A stretch of 6,587 nucleotides of DNA. It comes from Quisquiliibacterium sp. (GTDB lineage Bacteria; Pseudomonadota; Gammaproteobacteria; Burkholderiales; Burkholderiaceae_E). The stretch spans positions 1 through 6,587 of the forward strand of contig JALRBB010000306.1 of NCBI GenBank assembly GCA_023257915.1, written 5' to 3'. A model generated the notes under the pieces. It was not told the DNA's origin. It saw nothing but the letters and a program-made list of their open reading frames with translations, and ran no database searches. Of the stretch, positions 1-6,410 are shown one piece after another. A program made the position numbers and the translations under genes. How positions within the stretch are numbered: the stretch's first letter is position 1; each line of letters opens with the position of its first letter.

Positions 1-1
1 G

Positions 2-187
2 ACCCGGTATGCGGCATCGGAAGAATTGCTCGCCGAACTCGGGCGGCTCATTGACGCCACGCAGGCAGAGCATGCGAAAGGCCAGCCTGGGCGACGCTAT
101 CGAGACCTGTATCGATGCCTGCGCGACGCCATCGAGGCGCAATCCCAGAACCCGGCTGACCCAACGGCCGATACCGAGACCGACTAG
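2..187 (+). CDS. darP: DarP/YjgA ribosome-assembly factor, C-terminal fragment
   Basis: This is the 3' end of a gene that begins left of the window: 61 codons and a TAG stop, with no start visible. The readable part is a charged helical segment (ASEELLAELGRLIDA) followed by KGQPGRRYRDLYRCLRDAI. That pattern matches the C-terminus of the YjgA/DarP (DUF615) family, where E. coli reads NKPPKSFRQIFQYLREL. DarP is a small cytoplasmic protein that binds late 50S ribosomal precursors and helps their maturation. The last 16 residues (roughly NPADPTADTETD) are an acidic, probably disordered tail longer than that of E. coli. The gene reads in the same direction as mog, with 30 bases between them, so co-transcription is possible. 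The assignment rests on a short C-terminal match recalled from memory. The upstream sequence would settle it. Confidence 0.78.
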   Translation, partial: TRYAASEELLAELGRLIDATQAEHAKGQPGRRYRDLYRCLRDAIEAQSQNPADPTADTETD

Positions 188-217
188 GCTGCCCACTTTC
201 ACACACCCCAAATCATC

Positions 218-802
218 ATGAGCGAATCGATTCGCATCGGACTGGTGTCCATCAGCGACCGCGCGTCCAGCGGTGTCTATGAAGATCTCGGGCTGCCCGC
301 CCTGAAGGAATGGCTGGGCAGTGCACTGCTCTCGCCGTGGGAGGTCGAGGAGCGACTGATCCCGGACGAGCGTGCGGTGATCGAACAGACCTTGCGCGAG
401 TTGGTCGACACGGCCGGATGCTCGCTGGTACTCACCACCGGCGGAACCGGGCCAGCGGTCCGCGACGTGACGCCTGAAGCCACACTGGCGGTTGGGGATC
501 GGGAAATGCCAGGTTTCGGCGAGCAGATGCGCCAGATCAGCCTGAACTTCGTGCCAACCGCGATCCTGTCGCGTCAGGTTGCAGTGATCCGTGGCAAGGC
601 CCTGATCATCAATCTGCCCGGTCAACCGAAGTCGATTCGCGAAACCCTCGAAGGCCTGCGCGATGAGCAAGGCAAGGCCAAGGTCCACGGAATTTTTGCC
701 GCGGTGCCATACTGCCTTGACCTGATCGGTGCTCCGTATATCGACACCAACGAGCAGGTATGCAAGGCGTTTCGCCCGAAGTCGGCAATCCGCCCGAAGT
801 AG
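218..802 (+). CDS. mog: Molybdopterin adenylyltransferase Mog
   Basis: The 194-residue protein is almost the same length as E. coli Mog (195). It adenylates molybdopterin with ATP, preparing it for molybdate insertion by MoeA in molybdenum cofactor synthesis in the cytoplasm. The MoCF-binding fold is complete: RIGLVSISDRASSGVY at residues 6-21, LIPDE at 47-51, TTGGTGPAVRDVTPE at 73-87 and INLPGQPKSIRETLEG at 131-146. Asp50 and Asp83 align with the two active-site aspartates reported for E. coli Mog (49 and 82). The C-terminal stretch VHGIFAAVPYCLDLIGAPYIDT followed by AFRPKSA is typical of Mog and separates it from the shorter MoaB. The ATG is favoured because MSESIRIGLVS aligns with the E. 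coli start, although no good Shine-Dalgarno sequence lies before it. The gene converges on relA, with 72 bases between the stops. No other molybdenum cofactor gene is in view. Confidence 0.97.
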   Translation: MSESIRIGLVSISDRASSGVYEDLGLPALKEWLGSALLSPWEVEERLIPDERAVIEQTLRELVDTAGCSLVLTTGGTGPAVRDVTPEATLAVGDREMPGFGEQMRQISLNFVPTAILSRQVAVIRGKALIINLPGQPKSIRETLEGLRDEQGKAKVHGIFAAVPYCLDLIGAPYIDTNEQVCKAFRPKSAIRPK

Positions 803-820
803 CAGGACACGCGCCCTGCT
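801..820 (+). terminator. Perfect hairpin abutting the mog stop, possible weak terminator
   Basis: AGCAGG at 801-806 and CCTGCT at 815-820 form a perfect 6-bp stem with an 8-base loop. The first arm overlaps the last two bases of the mog stop codon. The hairpin sits at the start of the 72-base gap between the convergent mog and relA genes, where a terminator is expected. No run of T follows on either strand, so it is not a standard intrinsic terminator. It could be a 3'-end stabilising hairpin or chance. Confidence 0.25.
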
Positions 821-874
821 CGCGACCTCCACGCCGAATCGCGCTGCGCGTCACCGTCTCCAAGCGCGCGCCCG

Positions 875-3292
875 CTAGCGTCGACGTGCGTCGAATACCC
901 CAGATACTTCGCCGATCGCGTTCAGCACCTTGGTGAGCGAGGGTGCATCCGGCACCTCCACCGTGAACTGCATCTGGGCAACCTGCTGCTTGCTCATTGT
1001 CTTGACCGCCGTCACATTCAGCTTGTCACGCGCGAATACCTCGGTGACATCGCGCAGCAATCCAGGACGATCATTGGCACGCACCTGCACGTCAACCGCG
1101 TAGCCACGCGATCGTTCGGCGGGCCGGCTGCTGCGCTCACCCCAATCGGTCTCCAGCACACGCTCCGGAGCGGCCGCCGCCATCCTGCCAAAGGCAGGAC
1201 ATCCGGCCCGGTGAACTGACACCCCCCGCCCGCGTGTCACGAAGCCGATGATCGGATCAGGCGGCACTGGCCGACAGCATCGTGCCAGCTGCGTCATCAA
1301 CAGATCGACCCCAACGACAAGCACACCATCGCTGTCGGAGCGCCGCGGTGTTGTGCTGGCCCGTTCGATTGCCGCTCTTGCTGCCTGATCCCCCACCTCC
1401 GCCTGGGCCTGCTCGCTGTCGTCCGCTTGCGGCTTGCCCACGCTTCGGATTGCCTCTTCGAGCTGACGCGGACCAATCTCGTCGCGCGCGACCGACGTAA
1501 ACATCGCCTCGACATCGGACACGCCAAGCCGGCTCGCGATCTGCTCGAACGCGAGCGCGGTGCGCCCCTCTCGCTGCAGCGCGCGCTCAACACGCTCACG
1601 CCCGGTGGTCAGCGCCCCCTGCAACTCCTGCGCGTTGAACCACTGCCGCACCTTGCTGCGCGCCCGGTTCGACTGGACATAGCCGAGTTGCGAATTGAGC
1701 CAGTCGCGCGAAGGGCCGTCGCTCGCATTGGTCGACTTGGCCGAGATGATCTGCACAGTCTGGCCGTTAGCCAGCGGCGTATTCAACGGCACCATCTGTC
1801 CGTCGACCCGGGCACCGCGGCAGCGATGGCCGAGATTGGTATGCACGTGATAAGCGAAATCGACCGGAGTCGAGCCCACCGGCAGTTCGACGACCCGAGC
1901 CTGCGGGGTCAGCACATAGATGTGTTCATTGGGCATCGCCGATGCGGCCCCCCCGGCGCCAAGCTCCTCGCCGACTTCCCGCTGCCAGGCCAGCAACTGA
2001 CGTATCCATGCGATCAGCTCATCCTGCCCACCCTGCGGAGCGCGCCCGGCCGACCCACCGGCGCTTCGTTCCTTGTAGCGCCAGTGCGAGGCGACTCCGT
2101 ACTCCGCGAACTGATGCATGTCTTCAGTGCGAATCTGCACCTCGAGAAATCGCCCATCGTCAGCAAGGACGACGGTATGCAGCGACTGATAACCGTTGGG
2201 CTTGGGTCGTACGATGTAGTCGTCGAACTCCTCCGGAACTGGCTGCCAGCGCTCGTGGATCAAGGCCAGGACGGCGTAGCAGTCACGTACCTCATCAACG
2301 ATGATGCGCAGGCCCCGCAGATCGCGAATACCGTCCAGGCTCCGCTCCTTGCTGCGCATCTTGTTCCAGATGCTGTACAGATGCTTTGGCCGCCCGGACA
2401 CCTGGGCACGAATACCTGCCCCTGCCAGCAGTTCACGAACCTGTAGCGCAGCCTGATGGACGAACTCCTCGCGCTCATGCCTTTTACCTTCCAACTCGCT
2501 AGCGAGTTGTCGGTAAACCTTCGGGGCATCGAAACGAAACGCGAGGTCTTCGAGCTCCCATTTGAGTTGCCACAGGCCAAGCCGGTTTGCCAGCGGAGCA
2601 AGGACCTTCAGCGTCTGGTTCGCCACACCGTCTTCCGGCTTGGTGGCACTCTGCACATGCCAGCGTAGCGTTTGAACTCGAGAGGCCAGCGCGATCAAGA
2701 CCACCCGGATATCGGACGCCATCGCGAGCAGCATGCGGCGCAAGGTTTCGGTCTGTTCGCTGTCCGCTTGCCCACTAACCTTGAAATGCAACGAGCGCAG
2801 GCTGTGCACCTTGCGCATCGCGTCTACCAACGCAACAGTCTCGTCGCCAAACTCGCGCCGAATTTCATCGAGTCCGATTCGCGCGTATGAACCGAACATC
2901 GCCGCGGCGCACTGGCTGGGGACATCGGCATACACGTCACGCAAAATCTCGACCGTGCCCCAGGCATGCTCCGACACGCCCTCGCCACTGGGTGCGACCA
3001 CACCCTGGTTCCGGTCCGCAGCTAGCTCCAGCGCCCGCCCGACGAGATCTTGTCGAGCCGATCCCGCGGGTTGGTCCGATGGCAGCGCGGCGGATTCCGC
3101 CTCAGGCGCGTCGGCGCCGGACAAAATTTTCCCACCCGCGCTGACTGGCGTGCTGCTCGCTACTGGGCTGCGCTTGCTGGGAATGGTACGGCCTCCGACT
3201 GAAAAACGACCGCCGACGCCGGCCCCGATGAGCACCGGACTACCCGCGGTAAGGACCACTCGATTAGGACTCGCCGGTCTGTCGGTCATCAT
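875..3292 (-). CDS. relA: RelA, ribosome-dependent (p)ppGpp synthetase
   Basis: RelA transfers pyrophosphate from ATP to GTP or GDP when uncharged tRNA sits in the ribosome, producing the stringent-response alarmone. Counting from the ATG at 3292 (805 aa), the domains are as follows. Residues 1-80 are low-complexity. About 105-230 is a hydrolase-like domain with no HD motif where SpoT has one (AAMFGSYARIG), so hydrolysis is not expected. About 295-410 is the synthetase, with GRPKHLYSIW (300-309), EFDD (355-358), GYQSLHT and EVQIRT (384-389). About 457-517 is TGS. A helical region follows, then a zinc-finger segment ARCCRPVP...VSVHRAGC (Cys672, Cys673, His694, Cys698), then a C-terminal ACT/RRM domain (about 731-805). 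EFDD is the EXDD signature of synthetase-only RelA, whereas bifunctional Rel/SpoT proteins carry RXKD. E. coli RelA has 744 residues. The start is uncertain: the frame is open up to a TTG at 3427, but that 5' part uses codons unlike the gene body (AGG, AGA, ATA, CTA). A TTG at 3124 would give 749 aa. Confidence 0.96.
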   Translation of the reverse strand: MMTDRPASPNRVVLTAGSPVLIGAGVGGRFSVGGRTIPSKRSPVASSTPVSAGGKILSGADAPEAESAALPSDQPAGSARQDLVGRALELAADRNQGVVAPSGEGVSEHAWGTVEILRDVYADVPSQCAAAMFGSYARIGLDEIRREFGDETVALVDAMRKVHSLRSLHFKVSGQADSEQTETLRRMLLAMASDIRVVLIALASRVQTLRWHVQSATKPEDGVANQTLKVLAPLANRLGLWQLKWELEDLAFRFDAPKVYRQLASELEGKRHEREEFVHQAALQVRELLAGAGIRAQVSGRPKHLYSIWNKMRSKERSLDGIRDLRGLRIIVDEVRDCYAVLALIHERWQPVPEEFDDYIVRPKPNGYQSLHTVVLADDGRFLEVQIRTEDMHQFAEYGVASHWRYKERSAGGSAGRAPQGGQDELIAWIRQLLAWQREVGEELGAGGAASAMPNEHIYVLTPQARVVELPVGSTPVDFAYHVHTNLGHRCRGARVDGQMVPLNTPLANGQTVQIISAKSTNASDGPSRDWLNSQLGYVQSNRARSKVRQWFNAQELQGALTTGRERVERALQREGRTALAFEQIASRLGVSDVEAMFTSVARDEIGPRQLEEAIRSVGKPQADDSEQAQAEVGDQAARAAIERASTTPRRSDSDGVLVVGVDLLMTQLARCCRPVPPDPIIGFVTRGRGVSVHRAGCPAFGRMAAAAPERVLETDWGERSSRPAERSRGYAVDVQVRANDRPGLLRDVTEVFARDKLNVTAVKTMSKQQVAQMQFTVEVPDAPSLTKVLNAIGEVSGVFDARRR

Positions 3293-3296
3293 TATA
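3291..3296 (-). promoter_or_regulatory. TATAAT hexamer overlapping the presumed relA start
   Basis: On the minus strand these six bases read TATAAT, a perfect sigma-70 -10 element, and they run directly into the ATGATG taken as the relA start. The bases 16-18 upstream (around AGACCG/GACCGA) do not resemble TTGACA and there is no extended TGn. If the element is a real -10, transcription would begin near 3284, downstream of this ATG, and translation would have to start further in. It may be chance. Confidence 0.25.
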
Positions 3297-3461
3297 TGAA
3301 CTGACGCCGGCATCGGTCTGTGGACCTTGCGCATCAGCCGAAGGTGCCGGATATTTCGTAGCCCGACAATCTGCGGATCGCGTATCGTTCGCCTCGAACC
3401 CGGATTCGCGTCGCGCATTGTGCCCAAGCACTAGTACGATCACTCCGAACGCACACGCAAC
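3293..3461. promoter_or_regulatory. Divergent relA-mtfA intergenic region
   Basis: These 169 bases lie between the most likely relA ATG (minus strand) and the mtfA ATG (plus strand) and should hold the promoters of both genes. The minus-strand frame stays open through most of it, as far as a TTG at 3427. The peptide it would encode is arginine-rich with rare codons, so I treat the stretch as non-coding leader. I see no convincing -35/-10 pair for either gene beyond the isolated TATAAT at the left edge, and no clear Shine-Dalgarno sequence before either start. Confidence 0.5.
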
Positions 3462-4247
3462 ATGCCACTTCGCTGGTTCGCCCGCCGCCGCCCCCAGATC
3501 GATGAGTCACTCTGGCAATCGACTCTGACTCAATACCCGCTTGCCGGACATCTGAGCACCAGCGAACTCGGGCAACTGCGCAATCTTTGTTCGGAATTTC
3601 TGCATCGAAAAACGATCAGCGGGGCGCGCGGATTCGAAATCAATGAGCAGGTGCGGATCACGATCGCCTTTCAGGCCTGCCTGCCGGTGCTCAAGCTAGG
3701 GCTCGCCGGCTATGACGACTTCGTCGAAATCATCGTCTACCCCTCCCAATTCCGAGTGCCACGCCGGATCGTCGATGAAGACGGACTGGTCCACGAGAGC
3801 GTCGAAGATCTGTCCGGGGAGGCGATGGACGGTGGCCCGATCGTGCTGTCCTGGCCGGATGTGCAGGCTGACGACACAAACGTGACCATCCATGAGTTCG
3901 TCCACAAGCTGGACCTGGCTGACGGAGAGGCCGACGGTATTCCGGCGCTGTCAGGGCCGCGCCGGCGTCGCTGGCGCGAGAACCTGCACACCGCCTACGA
4001 ACACTTCTGCGACGCCCTGGATGCCATTGAGGCGGCAATTCCTCCCGACGTGGATCCTGAGACAGAGCATGCAGACCCGTGGTTTGGACGTCTGCCGCTT
4101 GACCCCTATGCCGCGGTCGATCCAGCCGAGTTCTTCGCGGTATGCGGTGAAGCATTTTTCGTCACGCCACACCGGCTGGCGCAGGCCTACCCGGCCTGGT
4201 ATCGCGAGCTTTCCGAGTTCTTCGGGCAAGACCCGCGCAATCGTTAG
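3462..4247 (+). CDS. mtfA: MtfA-type zinc-dependent peptidase (M90 family)
   Basis: The 261-residue protein is close in length to E. coli MtfA (about 265). MtfA is a cytoplasmic zinc aminopeptidase-like protein. In E. coli it binds the repressor Mlc and so raises expression of the glucose transporter gene ptsG. The zinc site is visible: HEFVHK with His144, Glu145 and His148, and a downstream Glu223 in DPAEFFAVCGEAFF. These match the HExxH...E arrangement of the family. Other family stretches are the N-terminal MPLRWFARRR, the region from ITIAFQACLPVL to YDDFVEIIVYPSQF (about 67-97), and DLADGEADGIP just after the zinc motif. No signal peptide or membrane segment is seen. The ATG is the natural start and has no strong ribosome binding site. 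The gene is divergent from relA and ends 13 bases before the convergent cyclase gene. Whether an Mlc partner exists in this organism cannot be judged here. Confidence 0.95.
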   Translation: MPLRWFARRRPQIDESLWQSTLTQYPLAGHLSTSELGQLRNLCSEFLHRKTISGARGFEINEQVRITIAFQACLPVLKLGLAGYDDFVEIIVYPSQFRVPRRIVDEDGLVHESVEDLSGEAMDGGPIVLSWPDVQADDTNVTIHEFVHKLDLADGEADGIPALSGPRRRRWRENLHTAYEHFCDALDAIEAAIPPDVDPETEHADPWFGRLPLDPYAAVDPAEFFAVCGEAFFVTPHRLAQAYPAWYRELSEFFGQDPRNR

Positions 4248-4260
4248 GACGCCGCCAGAT

Positions 4261-5487
4261 CTAGGATGCAAGCAGGACTGCTGCTTGTTTGCTGACCAGC
4301 GTATCGATCTCAACACGATTTCGACCGCTCTCCTTGGCCCTGTAGAGCGCGCGGTCGGCGACGGTCAGCGCAGTCGCGACCTTGTCGACCTCGGGATCCG
4401 AGACCTGGCACCCCCCGATGCTGACAGTCACTTGAAGCTCCAGGTCTTCGTAGCGAACCGACAACGTTTCCACGCTCGCCCGGATCCGTTCGGCCATGTT
4501 GTGCAGGTCGGCTGCATTGCAGTTCGGCAGCAGCACGGCGAACTCCTCGCCGCCCAGTCTCCCAAACAGGCTCTCAGTCCGCAGGATCGGCCGAATCGAG
4601 TTGACCACTGCGATGAGCACCGCATCGCCCGCCAAGTGCCCATGCTGATCGTTGATCGGTTTGAAACGATCCAGATCGATGATTAATAGACCGAACTGGG
4701 TTCCGTAGCGTTGTAACGCCGCCAGTTGCCGCTTGACGGCGTCGAGCATGATCCGCCGCACCCAGACTCCGGTCAGTGAGTCATGAGACGCGACATGCTC
4801 AAGTTCGCGGATCAAACGGTTCTCGACCGCCAACACCAGACACACCGGCATGATGGTCACGCTGACTGCCTGTACCAGTAAAAAGACCAGCCGGGGACCG
4901 TCGGGTGTGATCATCACGACCTCAGACAGCGGTTCTCCGGCAAGCAGGAAGTCAATCATCAAGCCCAAGCGAGCCAGGAACACGGCTACGGTCATGCCGA
5001 GCAGCAGTCGTTCCCCGAATCCCATCGCACCGGCCTTGCGTACCGCCCAGAGCAGCTTGATGCTGGCGAACTGGACAAGCAGGATCAACCCGTTGGCCAG
5101 CAGGTACCTGAACGTGAAACTTGGATCCACACTGGCGTAGTAAGCGAGCCCGAGGGATTGCGCGATCAGCAGCGGCGCGTACCAGACCCGGACCGGCTTG
5201 AAGCCGAGGAAACCGGCCAATCCGTCGTAGAGCAGCAAGGTGCCGAGCAGCAACAGACCGTTGCCAGCCACGCTGGAAGCAAGGACACCAAGCTGCGGAC
5301 GTAAGAGTAGAAACGCGATGCCAAAGGCAATTGCCAAGAAGGCACCAGCCCACTGCCAAACGCCGGCAACCTGCACCGATACCGTGGAAAACCTTCGACT
5401 GAAAAATCTGAACGCCCCGATCAGAAACGAAAACCCGAGCGACGAGAGCATCGTGACAAACAGGATGGACGCGAAGTCGAGGCTCAT
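4261..5487 (-). CDS. Seven-helix membrane diguanylate cyclase (GGDEF protein)
   Basis: The 408-residue inner-membrane protein should condense two GTP into the second messenger c-di-GMP. The N-terminal half shows about seven hydrophobic helices (near residues 5-25, 43-62, 69-87, 102-118, 128-148, 160-181 and 200-221). I do not recognise this sensor as a named domain. A short linker helix (ENRLIRELEHVASHD) leads into the GGDEF domain at about 236-393. Metal and GTP residues look intact: IIDLDRFKPINDQHGHLAGD and the signature GGEEF at 312-316. The inhibitory I-site, normally RxxD five residues before the signature, reads RTES (303-306), so its Asp is missing. There is no EAL or receiver domain. 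The ATG at 5487 is chosen because an AGGC lies upstream and the sequence turns hydrophobic at once. The only earlier in-frame start is a TTG at 5562 inside galU. The gene lies 20 bases after galU on the same strand, so an operon is likely. The input signal is unknown. Confidence 0.94.
   Translation of the reverse strand: MSLDFASILFVTMLSSLGFSFLIGAFRFFSRRFSTVSVQVAGVWQWAGAFLAIAFGIAFLLLRPQLGVLASSVAGNGLLLLGTLLLYDGLAGFLGFKPVRVWYAPLLIAQSLGLAYYASVDPSFTFRYLLANGLILLVQFASIKLLWAVRKAGAMGFGERLLLGMTVAVFLARLGLMIDFLLAGEPLSEVVMITPDGPRLVFLLVQAVSVTIMPVCLVLAVENRLIRELEHVASHDSLTGVWVRRIMLDAVKRQLAALQRYGTQFGLLIIDLDRFKPINDQHGHLAGDAVLIAVVNSIRPILRTESLFGRLGGEEFAVLLPNCNAADLHNMAERIRASVETLSVRYEDLELQVTVSIGGCQVSDPEVDKVATALTVADRALYRAKESGRNRVEIDTLVSKQAAVLLAS
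4269..4290 (+). terminator. Possible intrinsic terminator of mtfA inside the 3' end of the cyclase gene
   Basis: CAAGCAG (4269-4275) and CTGCTTG (4281-4287) make a perfect 7-bp stem with a 5-base loop, followed by TTT (4288-4290) and then G. It begins 22 bases after the mtfA stop and fits a weak terminator for plus-strand transcripts. It lies within the last codons of the opposing cyclase gene. On the minus strand the hairpin is not followed by T, so it would not end the cyclase transcript. The T-run is short and the stem only moderately GC-rich. Confidence 0.35.
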
Positions 5488-5507
5488 TGCGACGTGCCTG
5501 ATCGGCT

Positions 5508-6329
5508 CTATCGCAAGCCGAAGTAAATATTGGCGGTCAGAAACCCCTGTTTGCTGCCGCAATCAAAACGCTTGCCGCTGAAGCGGTAGCCGTGCAGTCC
5601 AGGGTACTCCACTTGTTGCGCAAGGGCGTCGGTGAGCTGGATTTCACCGCCCCGGCCGGCAGGCTGACTTTCGAGGGTTTTCATCACGCTCGGATGCAAG
5701 ATGTAGCGACCAACCACTGCGAAACTGGACGGCGCCTGATCGATCGGTGGCTTTTCCACGATCGCACGGACCTTCATCACGGTGTCGTGATCTGACTCCG
5801 GATCGATGACCCCGTAGCGATCAACCTCGTCGCGAGGCACCTGCTCGACTGCGATCACACTACCGCCAGTGCGCTCTGCCATCGGCATCATCTGCTTCAA
5901 CGCTCCATCCGGATGCCCATCGATCAAATCGTCCGGCAACAGCACCGCAAAATGCTCATCCTCGCCGATCATCGGCCGCGCGCACAGCACTGCGTGGCCA
6001 AGCCCTAGCGGCGCCGGCTGGCGTACGAACACCACGTTGACATGGGCGGGAATGATGTTGCGCACAGCAGCCAGCGCTTCGAGATTGCCCTTGGCCTCGA
6101 GTTCAGCCTCCAGTTCGGGCGCCCGATCAAAATAGTCTTCGACCGCACGCTTGGAGCGACCGGTCACGAAGATCAAGGTATCGCAACCGGCATCAATCGC
6201 CTCATCGACGGCATACTGAATGATCGGACGATCAACGATCGGCAGCATTTCCTTCGGAATCGACTTGGTCGCCGGCAGGAAGCGTGTGCCTAATCCGGCC
6301 ACAGGGAACACAGCTTTCTTCAATTGCAT
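5508..6329 (-). CDS. galU: UTP-glucose-1-phosphate uridylyltransferase GalU
   Basis: GalU makes UDP-glucose from UTP and glucose-1-phosphate in the cytoplasm, feeding lipopolysaccharide, exopolysaccharide, osmoprotectant glucans and galactose metabolism. The 273-residue protein carries the nucleotidyltransferase signature AGLGTRFLPATKSIPKEMLP (11-30), DEAIDAGCDTLIFVTGR (42-58), LPDDLI (131-136, metal-binding Asp), VEKP (191-194, catalytic-site Lys193), GRGGEIQLTDAL (225-236) and KRFDCGSK (253-260). The start MQLKKAVFPVAGLGTR is the usual family start, and a weak GAG lies about 9 bases upstream. The protein stops right after YFGLR, whereas E. coli GalU (302 aa) goes on for about 23 residues (R-H-N-T-L-G...). 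The other two frames beyond the stop do not encode the missing tail, so no simple frameshift is evident. It is followed after 20 bases by the cyclase gene. Confidence 0.97.
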   Translation of the reverse strand: MQLKKAVFPVAGLGTRFLPATKSIPKEMLPIVDRPIIQYAVDEAIDAGCDTLIFVTGRSKRAVEDYFDRAPELEAELEAKGNLEALAAVRNIIPAHVNVVFVRQPAPLGLGHAVLCARPMIGEDEHFAVLLPDDLIDGHPDGALKQMMPMAERTGGSVIAVEQVPRDEVDRYGVIDPESDHDTVMKVRAIVEKPPIDQAPSSFAVVGRYILHPSVMKTLESQPAGRGGEIQLTDALAQQVEYPGLHGYRFSGKRFDCGSKQGFLTANIYFGLR

Positions 6330-6371
6330 GCTGAACCGCTCGCATCGCTGGAAGTTATTCGGGTGCAGGCA

Positions 6372-6377
6372 ATTATC
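6372..6377 (-). promoter_or_regulatory. Possible -10 element of the galU promoter
   Basis: The minus strand reads GATAAT, five of six matches to the sigma-70 -10 consensus, 42 bases upstream of the galU ATG. This would give a 5' leader of about 35 bases. The region about 17 bases further upstream (around CTGCGT/TGCGTC) is a poor -35. It is the best candidate I can see in the 81 bases between galU and the upstream open frame. Confidence 0.35.
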
Positions 6378-6410
6378 CTCCAGCGACGCACGGACGCAGC
6401 GGTCGGCGAG

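Noticed and set aside
9..221. A 70-codon plus-strand frame beginning with ATG at the left edge
   Set aside because: The frame open from position 2 matches the DarP/YjgA C-terminus and explains the stretch better. This one is out of frame with it, Arg/Pro/Thr-rich, and overlaps the mog start.
1427..2446. A 339-codon plus-strand open frame inside relA
   Set aside because: It lies wholly antisense to the conserved RelA synthetase, TGS and helical domains and resembles no protein. Long antisense frames are a common by-product of codon use in GC-rich genes.
3293..3427. Extending relA to the TTG at 3427
   Set aside because: The added peptide is Arg-rich with rare codons, matches nothing in RelA proteins, and would leave only 34 bases for two divergent promoters.
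3892..4686. A 264-codon plus-strand open frame overlapping mtfA and running antisense to the cyclase gene
   Set aside because: It is out of frame with the conserved MtfA zinc motif and opposite the conserved GGDEF domain. Both real genes explain the region, so it is a shadow.
5470..5510. A frameshift as the cause of the short GalU C-terminus
   Set aside because: Reading on in all three frames past the stop gives nothing resembling the usual HP(E/N)xGxxF ending, so a single-base error does not restore the tail.
5488..5562. Extending the cyclase to the TTG at 5562 within galU
   Set aside because: It would overlap the galU coding end with non-hydrophobic sequence. The ATG at 5487 has an upstream AGGC and begins the first membrane helix directly.
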